From Kaistia hirudinis (GTDB taxonomy: Bacteria; Pseudomonadota; Alphaproteobacteria; Rhizobiales; Kaistiaceae), in contig NZ_JACIDS010000004.1 in assembly GCF_014196455.1 (NCBI RefSeq), positions 496,001 to 560,000 on the forward strand: 64,000 nt of DNA, read 5' to 3'. Below, in pieces: positions 46,680 through 55,250 of this stretch (its first letter is position 1; each line of letters begins with the position of its first letter). A program made the translations under genes and the position numbers. The notes beneath the pieces were generated by a model that searched no databases, was not told the origin of the DNA, and worked only from the letters and a program-made list of their open reading frames with translations.

Positions 46680-46765
46680 CACCGCCACCATATAACCCAT
46701 TGATATTGTTATTATATGCGTCTTTTGACGCCGCGAATTCGCCCGACATTTCCATTCTTGCGCGG
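46680..46765. repeat. Right copy of ~85-bp imperfect direct repeat
   Basis: CCGCCACC (46682-46689), nine bases, ATTGATATTGTTAT (46699-46712) and GAATTCGCCCGACATT (46735-46750) match the tRNA-Ser 3' end and flank at 14453-14537. The sequence just upstream (GAGTTCACAGCAAACTGCGTCC) does not fold as a tRNA, so if a tRNA fragment preceded it, it has decayed. Confidence 0.5.
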
Positions 46766-46773
46766 TCCGCTGG

Positions 46774-47160
46774 GGCATGGATCTTGGTGGACAGTCCGCC
46801 TGGAGCGCGCCCCATGCATCGGGTGTGAGGCTCGTCCCAGTACCCGCCTCGGCTGAGGCGGGGCCCCTTTTTGACATTGGCCGCATGCTGATGGACCCGG
46901 ACCGACGAAGAGTCGATCATCTGCAGATCACCGTCATAGGCGGCGGAAACGGCCGCGAATATGCGATCCCAAACACCGAGCTTCCGCCAGCGGACCAAGC
47001 GGTTGTAGCAGGTGGTGGCCGGGCCGTGGCGCTCCAGAATGTCGGCCCAGGGCGATCCGGTCCGCAGGCGCCAGTCGATGCCGTTCAGCACCGTGTGATC
47101 ATCGGCTCGAGGTGCGCCCCGCGGCTTGTTCGGCAATAACGGCGTGATGATCGGCGGCTC
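46774..47160 (-). mobile_element. IS5-family transposase fragment
   Basis: Codes for the first ~125 residues of an IS5 (IS427-like) transposase: LLPNKPRGAPRADDH, WRLRTGSPWADILERHGPATTCYNR, GVWDRIFAAVSAAYDGDLQMIDSSSVRVHQHAANVKK and GGLSTKIHA. The N-terminal residues before LLPNK are incomplete, an extra block GPRLSRGGYWDEP interrupts the region after NVKK, and everything after KIHA is missing; the sequence passes straight into the tRNA-flank repeat. No terminal inverted repeats are seen. It is an inactive remnant. Confidence 0.82.
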
Positions 47161-48048
47161 TCAGTCCTCGTTCAGCGAATAGACGAGCGCCGGAGACTGG
47201 CGGAGGAAATCCTTGAAGCGGTAGGAGACGCCGTCGGCCTCGCTCGGCGCAGGCATGTCCGGGCTCTTCAGGTGGAGCTGGTCGCCGAACACGCCGCAGA
47301 TGTCGACATGGCAGTGCTGCGCGATCTCGACATAGCTCGGGCCGTCATCCGTCTCGAAGTCGAAGATGTCGCGGTCGAAGACGTCCGTGATGTCTACGTC
47401 GACCTGCAGGCTGCGCGCCACCTGGAGTGTGCTGCTGCTCAGATTGATGCCGTCTTCGCCAGGTGCGACGACCCGCAGCCTCTGCAATCGGATCTGCGAA
47501 TTCGTCAGATCGAGCCCGTCATCCGCCGAATGATAGCTTCTCACCTCGGCGACGTCCCATTCCTGGGGGCCGACGCCCATCAGCGAGAATCCGTCCCGGT
47601 CATCCTCGATCGGATCGTTGCTGTCCGAGACGGGGTCGGCATGTCCGAGATAATAGGTCGCGATCAGGACGGCGCTGAAGGACGAGGCGTCGGTGGCCGG
47701 GGCTGCCGTCACGCTCAGCCCGTCTTTCGCCGCGCTCCGATAGGCGCCGAAGAACCACAGGCCGCCATTGTCGGCCCGCTTGATTGGCCTGAAACGGTCA
47801 TTGCACGCCCTGACGTAGAGACGCCCCGCCTTGAGCACCGATCCCTGTTCGAAGATGAGCGCGGCGTGTCCGATCTCGCTTGAGGAGACGGCGCCGTTCT
47901 GGATGAGAATGGTCGCTCCATCCTCCACGACCAGGGTGGCGCCCTTGCGGACGCGCACGTCCGTCATCACGACATAGCGCCGGCCGGCCTTCAGCTCCAG
48001 CGTGTCCGTGATCGAGGCGCGGAGCACCTCGTAGTCCTCGCTGGCCAT
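47161..48048 (-). CDS. Right-handed beta-helix-like protein of unknown function
   Basis: 295 residues, no signal peptide. Repeated strand-turn patterns (VRKGATLVVEDGATILIQNGAV, SADDGLDLTNSQIRLQRLRV, GEDGINLSSSTLQVARSLQV) resemble the coils of parallel beta-helix proteins such as carbohydrate-active enzymes and passenger domains. Catalytic residues are not evident. It starts two bases after the stop of the DUF4239 gene, so it belongs to that operon. Its stop codon lies directly against the IS5 fragment, so its C-terminus may have been altered by that insertion. Confidence 0.65.
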   Translation of the reverse strand: MASEDYEVLRASITDTLELKAGRRYVVMTDVRVRKGATLVVEDGATILIQNGAVSSSEIGHAALIFEQGSVLKAGRLYVRACNDRFRPIKRADNGGLWFFGAYRSAAKDGLSVTAAPATDASSFSAVLIATYYLGHADPVSDSNDPIEDDRDGFSLMGVGPQEWDVAEVRSYHSADDGLDLTNSQIRLQRLRVVAPGEDGINLSSSTLQVARSLQVDVDITDVFDRDIFDFETDDGPSYVEIAQHCHVDICGVFGDQLHLKSPDMPAPSEADGVSYRFKDFLRQSPALVYSLNED

Positions 48049-48050
48049 AG

Positions 48051-48866
48051 CTAGTCCTCGCTAGTGTGAAGCGTCGGGTCCTGCGCCAGCATGGCGTCGT
48101 AGACCGCGCTGAGACTGTCGGCGGAAATACGCGTGTCGCCGAGATAGGGCAGATCGATGATGGCGATGGCGCCCAGCATCAGCGTCAGCATGATCAGCTG
48201 AACCGTCAGCGTGATCACCCGAAGCGGCGTCGCCTCGATCAGGCGAAGGGCGCAGATGATGATCACGCCGAGAATGCTGAGCAGGCTGACGGTGTAGAAC
48301 ATCGCGGGCAGCGTGGCGGATACCCCCATGATCCGGTCGTTCCGCCCCTGCGCCACGTGGTCCGCGGCGTCGAGAATCCGGCCGAAGACGGCGACGCTCT
48401 CGGGCGATTGCGGATTGATCCGGTCGATCTGCTGGAAGACCTCGGTGAGCGCGGACGAGGTCAGGCTGCTCCCATGCCCTTGCCTGAGAACGGGCCATTC
48501 GTCGCGGAGGATCGACTGCGTATAGTCGATCAGCGACTGGCGCGCCTTGAGGGCCGGCTCCGATCCGTCGAGGATCAGCATCCGGTTGAGGCTCTTGATC
48601 GACTGTGCCTCCTGCGAAACCTTGTCGTCGATGCCGGAGGCGGTAGCCATCACCAGCGCCAGGACGAAGCCGAGAACGACATAGGCGCCCGACATGCTGT
48701 TTTGGGTCGCCGTGTCGACGATATCGCTATCATAGTCGAGCCAGCTCAGCCTGTCGTTGGCGAGCCGCAGGGCAACGGTCACCAGGGTGAGGGCCAGACA
48801 GGCGATGATCGGAAACAGCAGCAGAAGCTGCAGGTCCGACATCTTTTCGATGAACGATGGATACAT
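48051..48866 (-). CDS. DUF4239 (bestrophin-like) membrane protein
   Basis: 271 residues. Four TM helices in the DUF4239 arrangement: two near the N-terminus (LLLLFPIIACLALTLVTVAL; MSGAYVVLGFVLALVMATASG), a long soluble helical middle with VSQEAQSIKSLNRMLI and two near the C-terminus. The segment NSMSGAYVVLGFVLALVM is characteristic. Function is unestablished; bestrophin-like ion-channel activity has been proposed for the group. Middle gene of a three-gene operon with the TAXI-like and beta-helix genes. Confidence 0.78.
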   Translation of the reverse strand: MYPSFIEKMSDLQLLLLFPIIACLALTLVTVALRLANDRLSWLDYDSDIVDTATQNSMSGAYVVLGFVLALVMATASGIDDKVSQEAQSIKSLNRMLILDGSEPALKARQSLIDYTQSILRDEWPVLRQGHGSSLTSSALTEVFQQIDRINPQSPESVAVFGRILDAADHVAQGRNDRIMGVSATLPAMFYTVSLLSILGVIIICALRLIEATPLRVITLTVQLIMLTLMLGAIAIIDLPYLGDTRISADSLSAVYDAMLAQDPTLHTSED

Positions 48867-48900
48867 GGATCACTGAAATCCCGGATGCCGCGTGGCGCAG

Positions 48901-50274
48901 TCAGAGCTTCTCAAGGGCGGCAATCCTCTTGTCCGCATCCTGGATGGCGCTGGCGACGCAGCGCCTCAGATTGAAGTAATGGCGCATCTGGTCGTCCACG
49001 ACCCAGGTCGCCGCGACCTGGTCGTCGAGACGCCTGAGATGGTCGAGAACGGATTTGACGTCGGCGGCCGTGCGGCTGTCCTTCAGCTCGTCTTCGAGAT
49101 AGCGCAGCTCCCAGAAGTGAAGCCACAGCAGCTTCTGCGAGGCGAAACCGCGATAGCCGACGATCTTCTTGAAGATCGGCAGGGCCAGCAGGAACAGAGC
49201 GAACAGGACGACCCAGACATTTTCGAGCAGCGAGGCGAGCCAGAAGGGCAGGTAGCCAAAGAACCCCGGAACACCGCTGGTATAGAAGCGCGTCGCCACC
49301 GGGCTCAGCGGAAAGCCGCGATCCTTGTATTGCGGCAGGTTTCCGGCCGAGGGAAAGAAGTTGCTGGTCTTCAGGTTGATCTCGCGGGCCGCGAGCAGGA
49401 AGGCCCACTGGACCGTCGGGTGAACATCCTTCTCGACGAGGAGATTGACGCCCGAGGCCAGCATCGCGACATCGAGCGGCGGCCGGATCTCGCTGATGTC
49501 GATGCCGCCGCGGGGAACCGTGACCTTCTGCAGGAAGGGCAGTCGTCGCACATAGGCGTCGACGAGCGGAAAATTCATCAGCTTGATATCGGGGCTTTGC
49601 AGCAGGCGCTGGACGATCGGCGAACTGAAGGCGTCGACGATGAAGAGCGCGTCGATATTGCCCGCCAGCAGCTGGTCGGCAGCCTCGGCATGCGGAAGCT
49701 TCAGGAAATTGGGCTTGTCGCCGGTCCCCGGATTGTTGAGCTCCATCAGCGTCTTGAACAGCTTCTGGCTGACCGTGCCCGGCGCGCCGATGGCGATCGG
49801 CTTGTCGCGGTAATATTCGAACGGGTCGTCCACGCTGATCGCATCGCCACGATAGAACAGCCACAGCGGCGCAATGGCGACATTGCCGAGCGAGACGAGC
49901 CCCGGATAGTCCGCCGGTGATCCGGCGCCGGAGACCACGAAGCTGGCGTTGATCTTCGAGCCGGGATCGCGCAGGTCCTTCTCGATCTCGTCGAGTCCTG
50001 TCCGGCTCTCGATCTGAAGCGGGAGACCATTGCGCTCGAAGAATGACTGGAAGCCATCACCCAGCTGATCGGTCACCGTGCCGCGTTGCTCGGTCGCAAG
50101 CACCGTGTGCTGCCGCGGGAAGGGTTCGACATAGAAGAAGATCGCGGCGGCGGCGACAGCAATGAGTAGGACGATCGGCAGATAGAATATGCCGATCTTC
50201 TTCCAGACCGACGCTTCGCGCGCAAGATCAAATTTCGAATACAGCTTTATATGCGACAATATATTCATTGACAT
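48901..50274 (-). CDS. TAXI-like solute-binding protein with membrane anchors
   Basis: 457 residues. N-terminal TM helix (about 29-50) is followed by a TAXI-type periplasmic binding domain (FPRQHTVLATEQRG ... KPIAIGAPGTVSQKLFKTLMELNN ... LLAGNIDALFIVDAFSSPIVQRLL), then a second TM helix (about 345-365) and a cytoplasmic helical tail of ~95 residues (ELRYLEDELKDSRTAADVKSVLDHLRRLDDQVA). TAXI proteins normally serve TRAP transporters, but no TRAP permease is near. The anchored form suggests a sensor or regulator of the neighbouring DUF4239 membrane protein rather than transport. First gene of the operon. Confidence 0.78.
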   Translation of the reverse strand: MSMNILSHIKLYSKFDLAREASVWKKIGIFYLPIVLLIAVAAAAIFFYVEPFPRQHTVLATEQRGTVTDQLGDGFQSFFERNGLPLQIESRTGLDEIEKDLRDPGSKINASFVVSGAGSPADYPGLVSLGNVAIAPLWLFYRGDAISVDDPFEYYRDKPIAIGAPGTVSQKLFKTLMELNNPGTGDKPNFLKLPHAEAADQLLAGNIDALFIVDAFSSPIVQRLLQSPDIKLMNFPLVDAYVRRLPFLQKVTVPRGGIDISEIRPPLDVAMLASGVNLLVEKDVHPTVQWAFLLAAREINLKTSNFFPSAGNLPQYKDRGFPLSPVATRFYTSGVPGFFGYLPFWLASLLENVWVVLFALFLLALPIFKKIVGYRGFASQKLLWLHFWELRYLEDELKDSRTAADVKSVLDHLRRLDDQVAATWVVDDQMRHYFNLRRCVASAIQDADKRIAALEKL

Positions 50275-50335
50275 TTCACCGACGTGAACGAATTAATGAA
50301 TCCGTATTCCAGGGCAATGAAGCAGACCGAATCCG

Positions 50336-50947
50336 ATGGGCGAATTCTATACAAACGCGGCGCTCGCAATTGTTGTGTTCCTGTCAACGAATGTCGACGA
50401 CATATTTCTGTTGGCGGCCTTCTATTCCGACAGCAAGATCAGGCCGCGATCGGTCGTTTTCGGCCAGTTTCTAGGCATCGGCACGCTTGTTGTCGTCAGT
50501 TGTCTGGCGGCTTGGCTTGCCATCGCCCTCCCGCCCGGTCTGATTTCACTGCTCGGCGTCGTACCGCTTGGCCTGGGGATCAAGCAGTTGGTTGCACTCT
50601 GGCGGCCGGAGCATGAGGAAGCGGATGTCCAAGCGGCAGATCGCGAAGAGCATGAGCTGGAAAGAGGATTGCATTCGCAGATACTGGCGATCGCCGGCGT
50701 CACCATCGCCAATGGCGGCGATAATCTCGGCGTGTACATCCCCCTCTTTGCAAGCAAGTCCTCCTGGGTCCCGCTCTTCGCCGCCATCTTCGCCATCATG
50801 ACATTGCTTTGGTGCTATCTGGGGCGCCTTTTAGTAAACAATCGCTTTCTCGGCGATTATATTCGCCGCTACGGTCATCGGATTCTCCCGTTCGTCCTGA
50901 TCGCGCTCGGAATTCATATATTGTCCGGAGCAATCGACCTCTTTTGA
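50336..50947 (+). CDS. CadD-family (cadmium-resistance type) membrane transporter
   Basis: 203 residues with about five TM helices. The N-terminal motif VVFLSTNVDDIFLLAAFY and the later ITIANGGDNLGVYIPLF are the two conserved D-containing segments of CadD/LysE-superfamily transporters. Members export Cd2+ or quaternary amines, or are uncharacterised. The loop around residues 95-115 is unusually acidic and His-containing (EHEEADVQAADREEHELER). It is divergent from the TAXI-like operon over about 60 bp. Confidence 0.82.
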   Translation: MGEFYTNAALAIVVFLSTNVDDIFLLAAFYSDSKIRPRSVVFGQFLGIGTLVVVSCLAAWLAIALPPGLISLLGVVPLGLGIKQLVALWRPEHEEADVQAADREEHELERGLHSQILAIAGVTIANGGDNLGVYIPLFASKSSWVPLFAAIFAIMTLLWCYLGRLLVNNRFLGDYIRRYGHRILPFVLIALGIHILSGAIDLF

Positions 50948-51253
50948 CGCCGTGCGAGGTCGTCATTGCTTGCCGCGCTGCAGTGCTTCCCGAGCGTTGC
51001 ACTGCCCGCTTGACCGGGTCAAGCGGCCGCGCGGGCCATTGGGATGACAAGCGCACCAGCGGGGGGATTTTCCCGGCGACCGCGATCCATCGCCGGCTCC
51101 CGGCCAATAGGCTGTAATGTCAGGGCTTTTCCGCCCCATAGGGAGGCGGCGCGCAATCGACTCGACCCGACGCGCGCGGATATCCGCGTATATTTTGCCG
51201 GACGGACCGATGTTTCCCCGCCAGACCGTACCGGCGGAGGGATGGGCCTGCGC
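50948..51253. other. Intergenic region with second XRE-flanking site
   Basis: 306 bp between the transporter and the convergent XRE regulator. Holds the 25-bp site at 51174-51198 and no credible gene; short frames here are arginine-rich chance reading. Confidence 0.5.
51174..51198 (+). promoter_or_regulatory. XRE-associated site B
   Basis: GCGCGGATATCCGCGTATATTTTGC, nearly identical to the site before the XRE gene. It contains the palindrome GCGGATATCCGC. It lies 56 bp beyond the 3' end of the XRE gene and exactly 700 bp from site A. Confidence 0.5.
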
Positions 51254-51856
51254 CTATCGCTTGGCGATGTCTTCCAGATGGAAGACCTGTTCGATGCCGA
51301 CCGGCGTGTCGGCGTCGCAGGGCTCATAGGCCAGTGTCGCGAACACGCGATGCCCGTGAAACCAGAAGCGTGAAATCCAGCGGTGCTTGAAGGGCACGTC
51401 GCCCGCCAGATCGAGATGCCGGGTGCTGATGCCGACGATTATGGCGATGTCGCCTTTGACGACGCTGTTTCTCGTTTCGACGTCATCGAGGATGATCCGG
51501 CTCTCGCCGATCATCCGCGACTCGAAGGCGCGGCCCGCCAGCCGCGAGAACAGCGGCCAGGCGCGGACGCATCCCGACGAGGCCGCCTGAAGCCGAATGC
51601 CGTCGATATCGAAAATGGCCTGGACCGACGACAGTCGCTCGACGAAGCGGCTCTCGATCGCAAGCTCGTCGCGGATCTGCGTCGCGATCAGATCCGTTAT
51701 CCGGCGCGAGATCTCGATCGAAGGGATATCGCGCCCGTTCTCCCAGCGCGACACCGTGGCTTGCGTTACGCCGAGTGCAGCCGCCATGGCATCCTGCTTG
51801 ATGCCGTTCGAACGACGCCAGATCCTCAGCTTCGTACCGATGCCGACGTCATTCAT
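51254..51856 (-). CDS. XRE-family transcriptional regulator
   Basis: 200 residues. An N-terminal helix-turn-helix (IGTKLRIWRRSNGIKQDAMAAALGVTQATVSRWENGRDIPS, residues 6-46) is followed by a ~140-residue domain with no close analogue that I recognise; the segment AASSGCVRAWPLFSRLAGRAFESRM suggests a PAS-like or small-ligand-binding domain. A 27-bp site overlapping its own promoter region (51874-51900) suggests autorepression. The transporter gene downstream on the other strand, or the NTPDase gene upstream, may be further targets. Confidence 0.82.
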   Translation of the reverse strand: MNDVGIGTKLRIWRRSNGIKQDAMAAALGVTQATVSRWENGRDIPSIEISRRITDLIATQIRDELAIESRFVERLSSVQAIFDIDGIRLQAASSGCVRAWPLFSRLAGRAFESRMIGESRIILDDVETRNSVVKGDIAIIVGISTRHLDLAGDVPFKHRWISRFWFHGHRVFATLAYEPCDADTPVGIEQVFHLEDIAKR

Positions 51857-52454
51857 GGGGCCTGGGCTTCCGGGCGCGGATATGAGCGTATATTTTTGCT
51901 AGCATGGCGGCTGTCTTTGCAATAGCGCCAACTTTCACTCCCGGCATAAACTTGTTGTCAAGCGAGAGATCCGAAGATTCCCGGCGCCAGAGGCTGAGAG
52001 TTGGTCCGGCTCAAGGAATACACAACAGGCGGTTGTTCCTGCCTGCTGTACCGTCTCCAGTATTCGGGCTGGACGGGAGCGATGGGCAGTAGGGTAGCGT
52101 CCGGGTCGGGGGGGCCTGAAACGTGCAACAATATTTGTCGGACATATGGCTGCGAGGCGCACATTTGCGCGTCATCACGGCAATGGCTTGCCACGTCCTG
52201 GTTGATGTGCCGAAGGGCAATTGCCGGGCAATTTAATGTGGCATTCAGGCTATGTAAATATGATGATCTGATACATGTTGTGCCGCAGAATACACGAAGA
52301 TAAACACATCGAACATCGATGGATATGATCGCGATAAGAATAGACAGATATATACGCGTCGTCGCGCGCCATATAGTCGTCTATGGTGCTTATATTTGAC
52401 GCTGGGTCGCGATATCCAACTATTCGACGTAACGAGGGCGCAGGCGGGGGTGAC
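51857..52454. other. Divergent control region between XRE and NTPDase genes
   Basis: About 600 bp. Site A is at 51874-51900. 52230-52400 is AT-rich (TTTAATGTGG, TGTAAATATGATGATCTGATAC) and contains ATATATACGCG (52348-52358), similar to the reverse complement of the XRE-site core CGCGTATAT; it may be a third binding site before the NTPDase gene. No coding sequence recognised. Confidence 0.45.
51874..51900 (-). promoter_or_regulatory. XRE-associated site A, probable autoregulatory operator
   Basis: GCGCGGATATGAGCGTATATTTTTGCT, ending 18 bp before the XRE start codon (minus strand). Differs from site B in the central three bases and one T. Confidence 0.5.
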
Positions 52455-53810
52455 GTGTTGCGCAAGACGGACGGTTTGCGGAGTTCTGTCGAGATCGGCG
52501 AGCCGGTGAGTCCTCGGTCGAGGCGTGCGCGTGCCGCGACGCTTGGTCTGGCTATGATGCTCGTGGCCGGGGTCGTCGGGATCGCGCCGGCTGCCGCGAC
52601 GGTCTACACCGCTGTCATCGACGCCGGCAGCAGCGGAACGCGCATCTCCCTCTATGAGGTCGTCCCCGGTCCGTATCCGGAGATCAAGGAGATCGCGAGC
52701 CACAAGGGCGTGGCGGGCGACGAGGGCATTGACGACTTTCTGAACAAGGTCGGCGGGACGGAGAAGAATCTCGGCCCGGACGCCGTGGGGGACGCGTTGA
52801 TCGGCCCGCTTCTCGACGCGATCGCCCCGGCGCTGAAGGGACGCGGCGTGCGCGACGTCGATGTCGTCGTGGATCTCCTCGCCACGGCCGGCATGCGCAG
52901 CACGCTGAAGCCGGTCGGCACGCATGACCCGTCGGAAGTCGATGCGTTCTATGACGGCATTCGCCAGTTCATCAGCGCGAAGGGCTTCACGGCTGGCGAC
53001 ATCCGCACCGTGGACGGCAGCGCGGAGGAGGGGCTCTGGACCTGGATCGAGGTGAACAACCGCTATCGTGACGCCTTCCGGTCGGACAAGGCGCCGATCG
53101 GTATCGTCGAGGTCGGCGGATCGTCGATGCAGATCAGCTATCCGACGACGGCGGCGCCCGATCCGGCCAGAAATATCTATCCGGTGACGATCAATGGCAG
53201 GACCTTCTCGGTCTTCGATCGCACCTATCTCGGCCTCGGGCAGGACGATGCGCGCCGGGCGATGCGGCAGGAGAACCCGCCCGGCGATGGCGGCGCGCAT
53301 TGCTTCCCGACCGGGATGCAGCCGGCGCAGGATTCGGGCGACCTGATCAGCGGCGCGCGCGTCAGAATCGCGCGACCGGCGACATTCGACGCGGCGCAGT
53401 GTCTCGCTTCCTATTCAGCGATCATTGGGGCGCGCCTCGCAGAGGGCGGCGACCCCGGCATCGCCGGCAGCACGAGCCCTTTCTACGGCATCGCCTCCGT
53501 CCGCTATGCCTTCGAGGAGATCGGCGCTGCGGCGCAGATCCCGAGCCCGGCCGGCCTGTCGGACGCGATCGCCGAAAAATGTGCGCCTGCCGGATCCGTC
53601 AACAACTTCAAGATCAACAAGAAATATGGCCAGCACGCCTGTTCGTCCGCCACCTATATCGACGCGCTGCTCTATGGACCGAACGGCCTGTTCCATCAGG
53701 ATCCGGGTCGGTTCAAGACGACGATCGCCGATCGGATCGTCGTCGACGGAAAGCCGGCGGGCACTATTTCGAGGACGACGGGATATCTGCTGCAGAAATA
53801 CGCGAAATGA
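52455..53810 (+). CDS. Exported NTPDase/apyrase (GDA1/CD39 family)
   Basis: 451 residues from GTG 52455 (GGGGG upstream; ATG 52383 would add 24 residues but lacks a ribosome site). A signal sequence (RAATLGLAMMLVAGVVGIAPAAA) precedes the mature domain. All apyrase conserved regions are recognisable: DAGSSGTRISLYE, ATAGMRS, GSAEEGLWTWIEVNNRY and GIVEVGGSSMQISY. The family hydrolyses nucleoside tri- and diphosphates; it is mainly eukaryotic, with a few known bacterial members (for example in Legionella), so an exported copy here is unusual. Four or more Cys suggest disulfides in the periplasm. Confidence 0.85.
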   Translation: MLRKTDGLRSSVEIGEPVSPRSRRARAATLGLAMMLVAGVVGIAPAAATVYTAVIDAGSSGTRISLYEVVPGPYPEIKEIASHKGVAGDEGIDDFLNKVGGTEKNLGPDAVGDALIGPLLDAIAPALKGRGVRDVDVVVDLLATAGMRSTLKPVGTHDPSEVDAFYDGIRQFISAKGFTAGDIRTVDGSAEEGLWTWIEVNNRYRDAFRSDKAPIGIVEVGGSSMQISYPTTAAPDPARNIYPVTINGRTFSVFDRTYLGLGQDDARRAMRQENPPGDGGAHCFPTGMQPAQDSGDLISGARVRIARPATFDAAQCLASYSAIIGARLAEGGDPGIAGSTSPFYGIASVRYAFEEIGAAAQIPSPAGLSDAIAEKCAPAGSVNNFKINKKYGQHACSSATYIDALLYGPNGLFHQDPGRFKTTIADRIVVDGKPAGTISRTTGYLLQKYAK

Positions 53811-54011
53811 CGCCACACCGCCGGCCGCCGGCCTGGGCCGGATCGCGGTTTGAGCCCCGTCCGGGACCATGAACGCCGGCCGCCCCGGCGCCTCCCCGCC
53901 CTTGGCGTTGGGTGGGGTGGCCTGGAAGGCGGAAGCGCGATGCGAACGGACAACGATCACATGGCCGCCGGCAGGGCGGCACAGAGCCGGCGCCGCCGGA
54001 AGGAGACAGCT

Positions 54012-55250
54012 ATGTCACGGATTCTCGGGCTCCTCGCGGGCCTCGCCGGCAGCGTGGTCATCGCGCTGGCCGGCCCCACCATGGTCCTCGCCACAGAGGC
54101 GACCACGGCCGTCGCGGCGGCGCCGATCGCCGTTCCCTCGGGGGTGAGCTATGAGCTGATCGGCCGCTGGGATGTCGACAAGCTCAACCAGATCCTCACC
54201 GTCGACGCGCCGAAATTCTTCAGCATCAGCGTGCCCTATGCGCCGGCAAAGAATGCCGTCCGCCTCTACCGGGTCACCTATGCTTCGGTCGTGCCGGAAA
54301 AGGACAACAAGCCGATCGTCGCGACCGGCCTGCTCGCCGTGCCGGACACCGGCGGGACGAGCTTCCCCCTGCTGTCCTACCAGCATGGCACGGTCTATCT
54401 GAAGACGCAGGTGCCGTCGTTCCCGGACGAGTCGCCCGAGACGCAGTTGGTCCTCGCCCAGTTCGCCGGGCAGGGCTATGTCGTGATCGGGCCGGACTAT
54501 TTCGGCATGGGCGCCTCGACGGAGCCGGAAGGCTATGGCGTCATCGGCAGCCAGCAGCAGGCGAGTCTCGACATGCTGCTCGCCGCGCGCGCCGTGCTCG
54601 GCCAGATGAAGATCGCCACCGACAAGTTCTTCATCGGCGGTTGGTCCGAAGGCGGCTTCGTCACCATGGCCTTCCTGGAACGGCTGGAGAAGGTGGGCAT
54701 CAAGGTCGACGGCGCGGCAACGGCGAGCGGTCCGGCCGACATCTTCTCGCTGCTCAGCGGCTTCCTGGACTTTCCGCGCAAGAACGACGCCACCTGGACC
54801 AATGTGCTCTACATCCTGTCGGCTTTCTCCTTCGAGAACTATTACGGCGTGCCGGGCCTCGCCCGCACGGTCATCACCGACGAATATTACGACCTCGCCA
54901 GGAAGGTCTATGAGCGCCAGCCCTATAAGATAGAAGATCTCCCCACGGATCTCACCAAGCTGGTGCGCGCCGAATATTTCGATCCCGATTTCTTCGCCAA
55001 TTCGGCCTATGGCAAGATCGCGCTCGCGACGCAGGCCTATCGCTGGATCATCAAGACGCCGGTGCGCAACTATTATGGCGAGGCCGATGAGATCGTCTCG
55101 GTCGGGCTCGGCAAGCTGGTCATGAACTACCAGCAGGGCATTGGCGGCGGCAATAACAAGGTCGAAGCCATCTCGACCGGCGAGACCGACCATCGCGGCA
55201 CCTTCGCCACCGCCGTCCCGCACTGGAAGGAATGGTTCGATGCCCGATAG
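54012..55250 (+). CDS. Exported alpha/beta hydrolase, copy 1
   Basis: 412 residues from ATG 54012 (AAGGAGA upstream). Signal peptide MSRILGLLAGLAGSVVIALAGPTMVLA. The nucleophile elbow is GGWSEGGF (Ser about 212), with an acid in NYYGEADEIVS and His in GETDHRGTF completing the triad. The pattern resembles secretory lipase/esterase-like hydrolases. Its near-twin lies at 57073-58344. Its stop overlaps the following GNAT gene by eleven bases. Substrate unknown. Confidence 0.83.
   Translation: MSRILGLLAGLAGSVVIALAGPTMVLATEATTAVAAAPIAVPSGVSYELIGRWDVDKLNQILTVDAPKFFSISVPYAPAKNAVRLYRVTYASVVPEKDNKPIVATGLLAVPDTGGTSFPLLSYQHGTVYLKTQVPSFPDESPETQLVLAQFAGQGYVVIGPDYFGMGASTEPEGYGVIGSQQQASLDMLLAARAVLGQMKIATDKFFIGGWSEGGFVTMAFLERLEKVGIKVDGAATASGPADIFSLLSGFLDFPRKNDATWTNVLYILSAFSFENYYGVPGLARTVITDEYYDLARKVYERQPYKIEDLPTDLTKLVRAEYFDPDFFANSAYGKIALATQAYRWIIKTPVRNYYGEADEIVSVGLGKLVMNYQQGIGGGNNKVEAISTGETDHRGTFATAVPHWKEWFDAR

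Noticed and set aside
46640-46689. Possible second tRNA-Ser before the right repeat copy
   Set aside because: The sequence before CCGCCA does not form a T arm or acceptor stem; at most a decayed fragment.
53850-54011. Extended N-terminus for hydrolase copy 1
   Set aside because: The additional residues are Arg/Pro-rich and the ATG at 54012 has a strong ribosome site and begins a signal peptide.
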